Shown here piece by piece: positions 54,331-63,427 of a stretch of 64,000 nucleotides of DNA. The translations under genes were made by a program, and so were the position numbers. Location: the NCBI GenBank assembly GCA_900113995.1, contig FORK01000004.1:1-64000 (forward strand), in the 5' to 3' direction. The stretch is from Ruminococcaceae bacterium D5 (lineage in GTDB: Bacteria > Bacillota > Clostridia > Oscillospirales > Ruminococcaceae). The notes beneath the pieces are model-generated. The model made no database searches, had not been told where the DNA came from, and saw only the letters and a program-made list of their open reading frames with translations. Every line of letters starts with the position of its first letter. The stretch's first letter is position 1.

Positions 54331-55188
54331 TTACCGCTCCCAGATCGCGGTCGAGCCCTGCGGAAGAACCAGTCCGTTTGCCGTCACCGGCAGCCCAATC
54401 TCGGAGGAGGAGGTTTTTCCTCCCCTTGCGCCCGCCGTAACGGCGAGGAGATACTCCATCACCGAAGCGGAAAGCCCGGTGGTATAGGAGTTCAGCAGCA
54501 GGAACAGCGCATCGCCGGCCAGAACCTGCGCGGCAAGGCGGCAGAGCTCATAAACGCTCTCCTCAAGCTTCCAGACCTCGCCGCCGGGCCCTCTCCCGTA
54601 GGAGGGCGGGTCCATCACGATCCCGTCATACCGGCTGCCCCGGCGGATCTCCCGCTCGAGGAACTTTTTGCAGTCGTCAACAATCCAGCGGACCGGCGCG
54701 CCTTCCAGCCCGGAAAGCTTTGCGTTGTCGCGCGCCCACTGGACCATCCCCTTCGCCGCGTCCACATGCACGACGCTCGCCCCCGCCGCCGCGCAGGCCA
54801 GCGTGGCTCCGCCGGTGTAGGCAAAGAGATTGAGCACCCGCACAGGCCGGCCGGCCGCCCTGATTTTTGCGGCCATAAAGTCCCAGTTGACCGCCTGCTC
54901 CGGAAAAAGCCCGGTATGCTTGAAGCCGGTCGGACGGATATGAAACCGCAGCTCCCGATAGGAAACCTCCCATTCGGGGCGCGGCAGCGAACGGATCTCC
55001 CAGCTTCCGCCCCCGGTTGCCGAACGGTGGTAGCGGGCGTTGACACGCCCCCACTCGGAGCCTTTAGGGGTATCCCAGATCACCTGCGGATCGGGCCGCG
55101 CAAGAATCACCGATCCCCAGCGTTCGAGCTTCTCCCCGCCCGAAGCGTCGAGCAGCTCAAAGTCGCTCCAGTCTTTTGAATATCGCAT
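54331..55188 (-). CDS. Class I SAM-dependent methyltransferase, RlmI-like
   Basis: 285 residues from ATG at 55188 behind AAAGAGGGAAACAG. Seen: GGEKLERWGSVILARPDPQV as an N-terminal domain, then PVRVLNLFAYTGGATLACAAAG (SAM motif I), VVHVDAAKGMVQWARDNAKL and YDGIVMDPPSYGRGPGGEVW (DPPSYGRG, the catalytic tip). This matches rRNA large-subunit (cytosine or guanine) methyltransferases of the COG1092 type, but the PUA domain of RlmI proper is missing, so the target base is uncertain. Confidence 0.88.
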   Translation of the reverse strand: MRYSKDWSDFELLDASGGEKLERWGSVILARPDPQVIWDTPKGSEWGRVNARYHRSATGGGSWEIRSLPRPEWEVSYRELRFHIRPTGFKHTGLFPEQAVNWDFMAAKIRAAGRPVRVLNLFAYTGGATLACAAAGASVVHVDAAKGMVQWARDNAKLSGLEGAPVRWIVDDCKKFLEREIRRGSRYDGIVMDPPSYGRGPGGEVWKLEESVYELCRLAAQVLAGDALFLLLNSYTTGLSASVMEYLLAVTAGARGGKTSSSEIGLPVTANGLVLPQGSTAIWER

Positions 55189-55207
55189 CTGTTTCCCTCT
55201 TTGAACG

Positions 55208-56551
55208 TCATTGCAGTTTTTCGATGGCCGCGGCGATTTCATCCGCGGCCCGTTCGATCTCCGCCGCCGATTCTCCCTCGACCATGACGCGGATGTACGG
55301 CTCGGTGCCGGAGGGCCGGACAACCACCCGTCCCCGTCCCTCGAGCGTCCTGCTCCAGTCCGCGATCGCGGCGGATACCGCCGGGTCTGATTCATACGCT
55401 TCCTTCGCCGCCGGGGTGGCGGATACGTTTTTCATCATCTGCGGAAAGCGCTTCATCGCGCTTCCCAGTTCGGAAAGCGGCCTGCCCGCCGCCGCAATGG
55501 CGTTTAACAGCATCACCGCCGAAAGCTGCCCGTCCCCGGTCGTGGCAAGGTCCAGAAAGATCATATGGCCCGACTGCTCTCCACCGAGGGAGTAGCCCCC
55601 CCGCAGCATCGCCTCGAGCACATAGCGGTCGCCCACCTTCGTGACCTCGGTGGCGGTGCCCCGCCGCCGCATGAGCTGGAAAAAGCCGAGGTTGGTCATC
55701 GAGGTGACGACTATGGTATTCTTCGCAAGGGCCTTCTGACCGGAGAGGTAGTCCCCGAGGATCGCCAGCAGGAAATCCCCGTCCAGGACATTTCCCTGTT
55801 CATCCACCGCGAGCAACCGGTCGGCATCTCCGTCAAAGGCGAGGCCGAGGTCATAGCCGCCCGCCTTCACCCGCGCGGCGAGCCGCTCAATATGGGTCGA
55901 GCCGCAGCAGTCATTGATGTTGACCCCATCCGGCCCACAGGCAAGCAGGTCGGCAAAAACGCCGAGCCGCTCAAACAGCCGCCCCGCGGTGACGGCCGCG
56001 CTGCCGTTGGCGCAGTCGGCAAGAATTTTCCCTGAAAAGCCGCCCCGGTAGTGGGAGGCGAGAAAGGCGGTATAATCCTCCGCGGCGCTCTGCGCCCGGG
56101 AGATCCTTCCCACCTCCCCGCCGGACTTCTGTCCGTCAAGCGCCCGGCCCGAACGGACCAGCTCCTCAATCCGATCCTCCTCGGAGTCGGTGAGCTTAAA
56201 GCCCTTCGGCCCGAAGAGCTTGATGCCGTTGAATTCATATGGGTTGTGGCTCGCCGAGAGCATCACCCCCGCGTCGGCGTGGTAACGCTGCACCAGATAG
56301 GCAACCGCCGGGGTGGGAACCACCCCCAGAAGCAGCACATCGGCACCCACGGCGCACAGGCCGGCAGCGGCCGCCGCTTCCAGCAGGTCGCCAGAGGCCC
56401 GGGTATCGCGGCCGATGACGACCAGCGGCTTTTTGTGGGTTTCCGCAGCCAGAACCATCGCCGCCGCCGCGCCAAGCTCCATGGCGAGGGAGGCGGTCAG
56501 TTCCCGCCCCGCGACGCCGCGGACCCCGTCGGTCCCAAACAGTCTTGCCAT
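55208..56551 (-). CDS. glmM: Phosphoglucosamine mutase
   Basis: 447 residues. Seen: RLFGTDGVRGVAGRELTASL at the start, phosphoserine loop GVMLSASHNPYEFNGIKLFG near residue 100, metal loop LAFDGDADRLLAVDEQGN, GGEQSGHMIFLDLATTGDGQ and RPSGTEPYIRVMVEG. Converts glucosamine 6-phosphate to 1-phosphate for UDP-GlcNAc and peptidoglycan. The GEQSGH signature distinguishes it from the glucose mutase at 35367. Confidence 0.97.
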   Translation of the reverse strand: MARLFGTDGVRGVAGRELTASLAMELGAAAAMVLAAETHKKPLVVIGRDTRASGDLLEAAAAAGLCAVGADVLLLGVVPTPAVAYLVQRYHADAGVMLSASHNPYEFNGIKLFGPKGFKLTDSEEDRIEELVRSGRALDGQKSGGEVGRISRAQSAAEDYTAFLASHYRGGFSGKILADCANGSAAVTAGRLFERLGVFADLLACGPDGVNINDCCGSTHIERLAARVKAGGYDLGLAFDGDADRLLAVDEQGNVLDGDFLLAILGDYLSGQKALAKNTIVVTSMTNLGFFQLMRRRGTATEVTKVGDRYVLEAMLRGGYSLGGEQSGHMIFLDLATTGDGQLSAVMLLNAIAAAGRPLSELGSAMKRFPQMMKNVSATPAAKEAYESDPAVSAAIADWSRTLEGRGRVVVRPSGTEPYIRVMVEGESAAEIERAADEIAAAIEKLQ

Positions 56552-56583
56552 CCTTACAGCTCCTTATATCAGCAGTTTCTTTT

Positions 56584-57633
56584 CTAAAGAAGGGAAATCT
56601 GTCCGCCCGCCTGCTCTGCGCAGGCAAGCCCCAGATGCTGCGCCGCCCTGGCGGTGGCGCAGCGGCCGCGCGGCGTCCGGGTCAAAAAGCCGATCTGCAT
56701 CAGATAGGGCTCATAGACATCCTCAATGGTGACCGTCTCTTCCCCGGTGGCTGCGGCCAGCGTCTCCAGCCCGACCGGGCCGCCCCGGTAGTTGACCAGG
56801 ATGGCGGTGAGCATCCGGCGGTCAACCGCGTCGAGTCCCAGCTCGTCGATCTCCAGCCGCGAAAGGGCAAGATCCGCGATCTCGCCGGTGATGACCCCGT
56901 CCCCGATGACCTCGGCGAAGTCGCGCACCCGCTTGAGAAAACGGTTGGCGATACGGGGGGTACCGCGCGAGCGGCGGGCCAGCTCCAGCGCGCCGCGCTC
57001 CTCGCAGGGGATGTCGAGAATCCTCGCGCTGCGGGTCACGATCTCGCAGAGCTCCTCGGTGTTGTAAAGCTCCAGATGCATCTGCACCCCGAAGCGGTCG
57101 CGCAGCGGCGCCGAAAGCTGGCCCGCGCGGGTGGTCGCCCCGATCAGGGTAAAATGCGGCAGGTCCAGTCGGATCGAGCGGGCCGCCGGTCCCTTGCCGA
57201 TCATGATGTCGAGCTCAAAATCCTCCATAGCGGGATAGAGAACCTCTTCAATCGAGCGGTTGAGGCGGTGAATCTCGTCGATGAAAAGGATGTCATGCTC
57301 CCCCAGATTCGTCAGCAGCGCGACAAGATCCCCCTGCCGCTCGAGAGCGGGGCCGGAGGTCACCCGGATCTGCACCCCCATTTCATTGGCGACGATCTGG
57401 GCCAGCGTCGTTTTGCCGAGGCCCGGAGGACCGTAAAACAGGGTGTGGTCGAGCGGCTCTCCGCGCCGGCGGGCGGCCTCAAGAAAAACCGAAAGGTTTT
57501 CCTTGGCCTTCTGCTGCCCGATGTATTCATCCAGGGTCTTTGGGCGGAGCGAAAGCTCTGTTTCGCTGTCCTGCGGGGTATATTCCGGCACGACGATGCG
57601 GTTTTCAAAATCGGTCTGGTCATTGCGGAGCAA
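56584..57633 (-). CDS. ruvB: Holliday junction ATP-dependent helicase RuvB
   Basis: 349 residues. Seen: [19 protein letters not shown], Walker [20 protein letters not shown], Walker [21 protein letters not shown], sensor [20 protein letters not shown] and the winged-helix end [18 protein letters not shown]. Motor of branch migration with RuvA. ruvC-ruvA-ruvB are in line leftwards. Confidence 0.98.
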   Translation of the reverse strand: MLRNDQTDFENRIVVPEYTPQDSETELSLRPKTLDEYIGQQKAKENLSVFLEAARRRGEPLDHTLFYGPPGLGKTTLAQIVANEMGVQIRVTSGPALERQGDLVALLTNLGEHDILFIDEIHRLNRSIEEVLYPAMEDFELDIMIGKGPAARSIRLDLPHFTLIGATTRAGQLSAPLRDRFGVQMHLELYNTEELCEIVTRSARILDIPCEERGALELARRSRGTPRIANRFLKRVRDFAEVIGDGVITGEIADLALSRLEIDELGLDAVDRRMLTAILVNYRGGPVGLETLAAATGEETVTIEDVYEPYLMQIGFLTRTPRGRCATARAAQHLGLACAEQAGGQISLL

Positions 57634-57677
57634 GGCTCCTCCCCCTTTCCTTTATATATGTAGCATTCTCCCGGGAG

Positions 57678-58283
57678 TTACCGGAATTTCGAAAGCTTTT
57701 TCAATCCGGTCCGGATCAATTCCTCAACCGGCGCGCCTTCGGGCGCCTCCGAAAGGGCGAGCGCTGCTTCCGACTGGCTGTAGCCGAGCGCAGCGAGCGC
57801 CTCGAGCGCCTCGCCGAGCGTCCCCTTCGAACCGGAGGCCTGAGATACCTGCGCCAGCACCTCGCCCTTCTTCCCGCCGACTCCGCCGAGCTTGTCCTTA
57901 AGCTCCAGCACAATCCGCTGAGCGAGTTTGTTTCCCACCCCGGCGGACCGGGTCAGCGCCTTGGCGTCCTCGGCTGCGACAGCCAGAGCCAGGCGGTCCG
58001 CGGTAAAATCCGAAAGCAGCACCAGCGCAAGTTTGGCTCCCACCCCGTTGACCGAGGTGAGAAGCTTGAAGCAGGCCAGCTCCTGTTCGTCGGCAAAGCC
58101 GAAGAGGTCGATGGCATCCTCCCGCACCTGCAGGTGGGTGTAAAGCCTCGCCTCGCTCCCGCGCGGCGGAAGCGAGGAAAGGGTATTGAGCGAAACGGCG
58201 CAGCGGTAGCCCACCCCGCCGCATTCGATCACCGCCGCGCCGGGCTCGGCGAGCAGCAGCGTCCCATGCAGTGAATAAATCAT
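57678..58283 (-). CDS. ruvA: Holliday junction-binding protein RuvA
   Basis: 201 residues: OB domain (MIYSLHGTLLLAEPGAAVIE, GVGYRCAVSLNTLSSLP), helix-hairpin-helix pair (LTSVNGVGAKLALVLLSDF and LTRSAGVGNKLAQRIVLELK), flexible linker, and the RuvB-binding helical domain (EALEALAALGYSQSEAALAL). Binds four-way junctions and loads RuvB. Confidence 0.97.
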   Translation of the reverse strand: MIYSLHGTLLLAEPGAAVIECGGVGYRCAVSLNTLSSLPPRGSEARLYTHLQVREDAIDLFGFADEQELACFKLLTSVNGVGAKLALVLLSDFTADRLALAVAAEDAKALTRSAGVGNKLAQRIVLELKDKLGGVGGKKGEVLAQVSQASGSKGTLGEALEALAALGYSQSEAALALSEAPEGAPVEELIRTGLKKLSKFR

Positions 58284-58313
58284 GGCTTCCTCCTGATCAA
58301 TTGATGCGCCGGA

Positions 58314-58844
58314 TCAGGGCTGTCCGTCCCTGCGGCGGTTATGTCCAGTCAGCACCGCGCGGCGCAGCATCGAAACCGACGCGCTGTGCGCATGGCAGAT
58401 TGCGATGGCAAGCGCGTCGGCCACATCATCCGGCTTCGGACGCTCGGCAAGGCCCAGAATCCGTGCGGTCATCTCGATGACCTGCCGCTTCTCGGCGCTG
58501 CCGTAACCGACCACCGCCTGCTTTACCTGCATCGGGTTGTATTCGAACGGCTCCACCCCGTACTGCGAGGCGGCAAGCAGCAAAACCCCCCGCGCCTGTG
58601 CGACATAAATGCCGGTCGTCTTGTTCTGGGAAAAGAAAAGCTCCTCGATGGCCATCTGATCGGGCCGAAACTGCTCCAGCAGCGCGCAGAAATCGCGGTG
58701 GATCATCTCAAGACGCTTTTCAAAGGGAATCCTCGGCGGAGTGGTGATCGCACGGGCGTCCAGCGTCCGGAACCGCCCGTTCTGATACTCAAGCACCCCG
58801 CATCCGACGATGGCATAGCCCGGATCGACTCCGAGAACGATCAT
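58314..58844 (-). CDS. ruvC: Holliday junction resolvase RuvC
   Basis: 176 residues from ATG at 58844 behind GGAGGTGGGCGG. Seen: MIVLGVDPGYAIVGCGVLEY (catalytic Asp7), MAIEELFFSQNKTTGIYVAQ (Glu), NPMQVKQAVVGYGSAEKRQV and KPDDVADALAIAICHAHS (two Asp). Cuts Holliday junctions symmetrically. Confidence 0.97.
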   Translation of the reverse strand: MIVLGVDPGYAIVGCGVLEYQNGRFRTLDARAITTPPRIPFEKRLEMIHRDFCALLEQFRPDQMAIEELFFSQNKTTGIYVAQARGVLLLAASQYGVEPFEYNPMQVKQAVVGYGSAEKRQVIEMTARILGLAERPKPDDVADALAIAICHAHSASVSMLRRAVLTGHNRRRDGQP

Positions 58845-59051
58845 CCGCCCACCTCCCTGTTCCATTGCATGATCGATTTATTATAGCATATTTGCACACT
58901 TGGCGCGACAATTTTTTGCAGGTTTTTCAATTCATTCATATTCCATTCCATTCTAACGCCCGACAGCCGCCCAAATCTGTCCCTTTCGGTCAGTTTCATC
59001 GGTTTTTCCGCTCTCCCGCCCAATGTCGGCGAAATTTTTTTCAAAAAGGAC

Positions 59052-59080
59052 TTGCTTTTTCTCCCGGCGTCTAGTATAAT
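59052..59080 (+). promoter_or_regulatory. Promoter of tRNA-Val
   Basis: TTGCTT (59052-59057), 17-base spacer, TATAAT (59075-59080), 25 bases before the tRNA. Confidence 0.85.
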
Positions 59081-59104
59081 AACAACCGTCGCCAAAAGTG
59101 ACCC

Positions 59105-59180
59105 GGACGATTAGCTCAGCTGGTAGAGCATTCGCTTGACGTGCGAAGGGTCAGCGGTTCGAGCCCGTTATCGTCCACCA
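59105..59180 (+). tRNA. tRNA-Val (anticodon GAC)
   Basis: 76 bases with encoded CCA. Acceptor GGACGAT/ATCGTCC pairs fully; D arm GCTC..GAGC; anticodon arm TTCGC-TTGACGT-GCGAA with anticodon GAC (Val); T arm AGCGG TTCGAGC CCGTT (pairs with one wobble). Followed at once by a terminator. Reads GUC/GUU codons. Confidence 0.96.
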
Positions 59181-59213
59181 AAATCCGAGTCTTTCGAGAC
59201 TCGGATTTTTTAT
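59181..59213 (+). terminator. Terminator of tRNA-Val
   Basis: AAATCCGAGTC TTTC GAGACTCGGATTT then TTTTATT. Confidence 0.93.
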
Positions 59214-59295
59214 TCCAGTCCCAGGTCCGCCCCAACAGGCGGTTCCCGCGCCGCTGCGTTTGCGATCTTTACAGCTTTGGGAAAGGATGATCAAA

Positions 59296-59562
59296 ATGGA
59301 ATTCCAATATGAAAAGGGCCGCATCTACGCACTCGATTCTGCCGGAAAGCTCATCGCGGAGATTACCTTTCCGGAAGCAGGCGGGATTGCCGACATCGAC
59401 CATACCTTTGTCGATGGTTCGCTGCGCGGACAGGGGGTCGCGGGCAGGCTTGTGGAGGCCGCCGTCCGCCAAATCCGTTCAGAGGGTCTTCGTGTCCGGC
59501 CGACCTGCAGCTATGCGGCGCGCTGGTTTTCGGAACATCCGGAAGAGTCCGACCTTCTCTGA
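59296..59562 (+). CDS. Small GNAT-type N-acetyltransferase (Gcn5-like, YjdJ type)
   Basis: 88 residues from ATG at 59296, nine bases after AAAGG; an in-frame ATG at 59287 abuts that site. Seen: YEKGRIYALDSAGKLIAEIT, the DIDHTFVDGSLRGQGVAGRL acetyl-CoA loop (RGQGVAGRL), and LRVRPTCSYAARWFSEHPE. This half-size GNAT group (GNAT_acetyltr_2/PF14542-like) has a known acetyl-CoA site but no defined substrate. Single gene with its own terminator. Confidence 0.88.
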   Translation: MEFQYEKGRIYALDSAGKLIAEITFPEAGGIADIDHTFVDGSLRGQGVAGRLVEAAVRQIRSEGLRVRPTCSYAARWFSEHPEESDLL

Positions 59563-59656
59563 CCAGCCAACAGGCGGCAAACGTCCCGCCGCATTTTTAG
59601 AGTATTTCAGAGAAATCATTTGATTTTCAAAGGAATTTCATCAGTTCAGGAGATAA

Positions 59657-59689
59657 TTCCGGAAATCGCCTGATTTCCGGAACTTTTTT
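59657..59689 (+). terminator. Terminator after the GNAT gene
   Basis: TTCCGGAAATC GCCT GATTTCCGGAA then CTTTTTT: a perfect 11-bp stem. Confidence 0.93.
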
Positions 59690-59717
59690 CAATTAGCGTT
59701 TTATCACGATGAATTGA

Positions 59718-59723
59718 TATAAT
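59718..59723 (+). promoter_or_regulatory. -10 element of the amino-acid transporter operon
   Basis: TATAAT at 59718-59723, about 50 bases upstream of the binding-protein gene. No consensus -35 at 17 bases; the upstream sequence is AGCGTT. An activator-dependent or weak promoter is possible. Confidence 0.5.
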
Positions 59724-59775
59724 AGAACCATCCGGGGGACAGGTCCCCCCTTCTTTTTGAAAGGAATGAATGATT

Positions 59776-60702
59776 ATGAAACAGACGATTGCTATCGCCC
59801 TTGCGCTGGTGCTGGCGCTTTCTCTCGCCGCCTGCTCCTCCCCTGCGGGCAGCACGCCTGCGGTTTCCCCCGCGCCTTCCTCCGCTCCGGCGGCCTCCGA
59901 ACCCGCCGCTTCCCCTGAAGCGCCCGCTTCTTCCGAGGCCTCTGCCGAATTTGTCGAGCTTTCCGAGGATCTCGGAGACGAGAAGTACGGCGTCGGCTTC
60001 CGCAAGGAGGACATCGCGTTCGGCCTTGCCGTGCAGGAACAGCTCGACGCCATGATCGCCGACGGCGCCGCCGCCGCTATTTCGGAAAAATGGTTCGGCA
60101 CCGACGCTCTCTTCAAGAGCGAGGACTTCCTCAAGGAATCTGTGGCGCCGGGGGGCGACCAGTCCCTTGAGAAGATCAAGGCTGCCGGAAAGTTTATCGT
60201 CGGCCTCGATGACAGCTACCCGCCCATGGGCTACCGCGATGAGAAAAATGAGATTGTCGGCTTCGACATCGACCTTGCGAGAGAAGTAGCTTCCCGTCTC
60301 GGGGTCGAGGTCGAGTTCCAGCCGATCGACTGGGATTCCAAGGAACTTGAGCTCAACTCCGGCAAGATCGACTGCATCTGGAACGGCATGACCATCACCG
60401 ACGAGCGGATGGAAAACATGTTCTTTGCCAAGCCCTACATCGCCAACCAGCAGATTATCATTGTTCCGGCCGCATCGGGCATTACCTCCGTCGCCCAGCT
60501 TGAGGGCAAGGTGATCGGCTTGCAGAAGGGTTCCTCTTCCCTCGAGGCCCTGACCGCCAACCCGATCAGCGAAAAGGTCAAGGAAATCGTGGAGTATCCC
60601 GACAACGTCGCCGCCTATATGGATCTTCAGGCGGGACGGATCGACGTCTTCGTGGTTGACTCGGTCGTTGGCCGCTACATCATCTCCCAGGACCAGAAAT
60701 AA
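59776..60702 (+). CDS. Amino-acid ABC transporter substrate-binding lipoprotein, apparently circularly permuted
   Basis: 308 residues from ATG at 59776, ten bases past AAAGGA (59770 is also possible). Seen: lipobox LALSLAACSS, a Ser/Ala/Pro linker, then residues about 50-105, EDLGDEKYGVGFRKEDIAFG and MIADGAAAAISEKWFGTDAL, which is the normal C-terminal end of this family. Only then comes the normal N-terminal start, GKFIVGLDDSYPPMGYRDEK, through FDIDLAREVASRLGVEVEFQ to DVFVVDSVVGRYIISQDQK, where it stops, just before the place the end segment usually follows. The order is thus C-terminal segment first. Binds a polar or basic amino acid for the permease and ATPase downstream. Confidence 0.88.
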   Translation: MKQTIAIALALVLALSLAACSSPAGSTPAVSPAPSSAPAASEPAASPEAPASSEASAEFVELSEDLGDEKYGVGFRKEDIAFGLAVQEQLDAMIADGAAAAISEKWFGTDALFKSEDFLKESVAPGGDQSLEKIKAAGKFIVGLDDSYPPMGYRDEKNEIVGFDIDLAREVASRLGVEVEFQPIDWDSKELELNSGKIDCIWNGMTITDERMENMFFAKPYIANQQIIIVPAASGITSVAQLEGKVIGLQKGSSSLEALTANPISEKVKEIVEYPDNVAAYMDLQAGRIDVFVVDSVVGRYIISQDQK

Positions 60703-60726
60703 CAATCAGATTGGTGGTTTCTCCTC

Positions 60727-61380
60727 ATGGCACAGATGCTGTTTGATATTGCGGTGCTGCTTTCCGACGGGGTCAAGTACACCCTCGGAATCTTTGTGGT
60801 GACCATCATCGGATCGATGCCGCTCGGGCTGCTTCTGACCTTTCTGCGGATGAACAAAAGCAGGGTGTCTCGCGGTGTGACGGGATTTTTCGTCTACATC
60901 ATGCGGGGCACCCCGCTCCTGCTTCAGCTCTATTTTATCTACTATGGGCTGCCGTTCATTCCGGGCATGAAGAATGTCATCGTTCTCGACCGGCTCCCCG
61001 CCGCAATGCTTGCCTTTGTTCTCAATTACTCGGCCTACTTCTGCGAAATCTTTCGGGGCGGCATGCTTTCCATCGATCCAGGCCAGTATGAAGCCGCCCG
61101 GGTGCTTGGATTTTCCAAAAAGCAGACCCTCCTGCAGATTATCCTTCCGCAGATGCTGCGGGTCAGTCTTCCGTCGATTGCCAACGAGGCGATCACGCTG
61201 GTTAAGGATACCGCGCTGGTCACCGTCATCGGCGTAACCGAAATCCTCTATTTTGCCAAGGCGACCGTCAACCGCCAGGCGAATTTTACCGCCTATGCGG
61301 TAGCGGCCCTGTTCTATCTGTTCTTTAACTATCTGATGACCAAGCTGTTCGACTACCTCGAGCGGAAATATGACTTTTAA
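60727..61380 (+). CDS. Amino-acid ABC transporter permease (HisM/GlnP family)
   Basis: 217 residues with five membrane segments. Seen: GVKYTLGIFVVTIIGSMPLG, IMRGTPLLLQLYFIYYGLPF, YSAYFCEIFRGGMLSIDPGQ and the EAA loop YEAARVLGFSKKQTLLQIIL with LPQMLRVSLPSIANEAITLV. Begins 24 bases after the binding protein. A single permease gene implies a homodimer. Confidence 0.96.
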   Translation: MAQMLFDIAVLLSDGVKYTLGIFVVTIIGSMPLGLLLTFLRMNKSRVSRGVTGFFVYIMRGTPLLLQLYFIYYGLPFIPGMKNVIVLDRLPAAMLAFVLNYSAYFCEIFRGGMLSIDPGQYEAARVLGFSKKQTLLQIILPQMLRVSLPSIANEAITLVKDTALVTVIGVTEILYFAKATVNRQANFTAYAVAALFYLFFNYLMTKLFDYLERKYDF

Positions 61381-61392
61381 GGGGGCGCCGCC

Positions 61393-62136
61393 ATGAAGAT
61401 GCTGGAAGTACGCAATCTCAAAAAGAGCTTCGGCGACGTTCAGGTGCTCGATGGGGTCTCCTTCTCGGTGGAGCGTGGTGAAGCGGTGGCGGTCATCGGG
61501 CCGTCGGGGGGCGGAAAAAGCACCATGCTGCGCTGCCTGATCGGTTTGGAACGGGCCGACGGCGGCGATATCCTCATCGAAGGGGAGCCGCTGATGGAAA
61601 ACGGGGTTTATGTCCCCGATCGCCGGATGCGGAAGGTTTCCGCAAAGATGGGGATGGTTTTTCAGGCCTTCAACCTTTTCCCGCACATGACGGTGCTCGA
61701 TAACCTGACCGCCGCGCCGATTGCAGTGCGCGGAATGGCGAAAAAGGAGGCGCTCGAGCAGGCTCTTGAGCGGCTGCATGAGGTCGGTCTTTCAGAGAAA
61801 GCCGGCGTCTATCCGCGGGCGCTCTCCGGCGGACAAAAGCAGCGGGTGGCGATTGCCCGCGCACTGATGATGCAGCCGGACATGCTTCTCTTCGACGAGC
61901 CCACCTCCTCGCTCGACCCGCAGCTGACCGCCGAGGTGCTCGCCGTCATGAAAAAGCTGGTGGCCAAACGGATGACGATGATCGTTGTCACACACGAGAT
62001 GGGCTTTGCCCGCGAGGCGGCCGACAAGGTCCTCTTCATGTGCGACCGGAAAATCGTCGAGCAGGGAACGACCAGTGAGGTTTTCGATCACCCGAAAGAC
62101 CCGCGCATCCGCGATTTTATCAGCAGCATCCTGTAA
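61393..62136 (+). CDS. Amino-acid ABC transporter ATPase (GlnQ family)
   Basis: 247 residues. Seen: Walker A IGPSGGGKSTMLRCLIGLER, Q-loop MGMVFQAFNLFPHMTVLDNL, signature ALSGGQKQRVAIARALMMQP, Walker B LLFDEPTSSLDPQLTAEV and H-loop VVTHEMGFAREAADKVLFM. The usual polar amino-acid uptake ATPase. Stop followed by a strong hairpin. Confidence 0.97.
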   Translation: MKMLEVRNLKKSFGDVQVLDGVSFSVERGEAVAVIGPSGGGKSTMLRCLIGLERADGGDILIEGEPLMENGVYVPDRRMRKVSAKMGMVFQAFNLFPHMTVLDNLTAAPIAVRGMAKKEALEQALERLHEVGLSEKAGVYPRALSGGQKQRVAIARALMMQPDMLLFDEPTSSLDPQLTAEVLAVMKKLVAKRMTMIVVTHEMGFAREAADKVLFMCDRKIVEQGTTSEVFDHPKDPRIRDFISSIL

Positions 62137-62143
62137 AGTTGAA

Positions 62144-62183
62144 AAGGGCGGCCCCTCCGGTGAATTCCAGAGGGGCCGCCCTT
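62144..62183 (+). terminator. Terminator of the amino-acid transporter operon
   Basis: AAGGGCGGCCCCTC CGGTGAATTCCA GAGGGGCCGCCCTT, a 14-bp stem; only a weak T content follows. Confidence 0.75.
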
Positions 62184-62486
62184 CATTGCAGCTTTAGCGA
62201 AAACAGGCCGCCGGCTATGCGGGTGAAAACAAAAAGCTTTCGACATGCCCGAAAAAAGAATCCGGGCAAAGCGGGGAGCCACCAAAAATCAGTAGAGAGA
62301 ACCAGCAGCAGGGAAAAACCATGTAACTGGAAAGCACCCACAACTGCTTGAACAGCAGCAGGGCGCTCCATGCAGCAGAAAGAATGCGGCAGAACCCTAT
62401 AGGGTTCTGCCGATAACAGGCCGCAGGGGGACCTGTGCAAACCACCGCACGGCCGGTGGTTATGATTGTCATACTGTTTTGAAGCC
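62184..62486. other. Gene-free gap with a perfect 26-nt palindrome
   Basis: No supported gene in about 300 bases. CGGCAGAACCCTA and its exact complement TAGGGTTCTGCCG meet at 62387-62412 with no loop. It could end the leftward regulator gene, or be a protein site. CAGCAG is frequent around it. Confidence 0.5.
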
Positions 62487-63185
62487 CTATACGATCTCTT
62501 CCCCCACGTTTGCCGCCTTCAGCGAAACGATGGCGTGGGCCATATGGATATACATCGCGTTGCGCGCCAGCTCGGAGTCGCGTCTCTCAAGCCCCTCCAT
62601 AATCAGGGCGTGGTCGTTGAGGGTGCCCCGCGCGAGAATTTCGTCGGTGCCGAAACGCAGAAGCGTCTCACTGACCGCGCGGTAGACCATCGGCACGAGA
62701 TGCACCATAAATTCGTTGTGAGAAGCGATGGCGATGGCGTGGTGAAACCGCTGATCCTCCACCGTCCGGTCAACCCGGCGGTTGATGCAGGCGGCAACCC
62801 GCGCGCCCGCGTCGAGAATGTCTCTGATTTCTTCCTCGGTGCCGCGCTCGCAGGCCATCCGTACCGCTTCGGTTTCGAAGATGCGCCGCAGCTCGAAAAG
62901 GTCGATCAGCTTCATCCGCAGGGAGCCGATGTCCCCGAACTGCACGTCCTTGTAGTTTTTGACCTCGCTGTTGACGAAGGTTCCGCGCCCCCGTTCGACT
63001 GTGAGCAGCCCCTGCACGGCGAGCACCCGGATTGCCTCGCGCAGCGTCGCGCGGGAAACCCCGAATTCGCGCGCCAGCTCAATTTCATTGGGAAGCTGAT
63101 CTCCGGTCTTGTATTTTTTCTGCACCACAATCTGTTCGCCCAATGCATCAGCGGTATACTCGGCCAGACTTTTTTTAATCCGCAC
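62487..63185 (-). CDS. GntR-family regulator, FadR/FCD subfamily
   Basis: 232 residues. Seen: wHTH with GDQLPNEIELAREFGVSRAT and LREAIRVLAVQGLLTVERGR, then an FCD effector domain with helical text LFELRRIFETEAVRMACERG, RRVDRTVEDQRFHHAIAIAS (metal-ligand Asp/His) and AYIHMAHAIVSLKAA at the end. FCD proteins usually sense carboxylic acids. It diverges from the P-loop gene at 63428, a likely target; AT-rich spacer 63186-63427 between them should hold both promoters. Confidence 0.92.
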   Translation of the reverse strand: MRIKKSLAEYTADALGEQIVVQKKYKTGDQLPNEIELAREFGVSRATLREAIRVLAVQGLLTVERGRGTFVNSEVKNYKDVQFGDIGSLRMKLIDLFELRRIFETEAVRMACERGTEEEIRDILDAGARVAACINRRVDRTVEDQRFHHAIAIASHNEFMVHLVPMVYRAVSETLLRFGTDEILARGTLNDHALIMEGLERRDSELARNAMYIHMAHAIVSLKAANVGEEIV

Positions 63186-63427
63186 GGTTGTTCCTCCTGT
63201 ACTGACAGCAGTCTTATGTCCTCTGAATTGTCCAAATCTTTTGAAATATATATAAATTTTACCCTATAATTGAAAGGATGTCAATTCTTTCATTCGATCA
63301 AACCCACCAAAAAACAGTGCAATTATTCTATTATTTTATAGATTTATTGTGAAAATTATTGACCTTTTCCATAAATCATAGTACGCTGATGTCAGACAAG
63401 TAGATTTTTGGGGAAGGAGGGAAGAGG

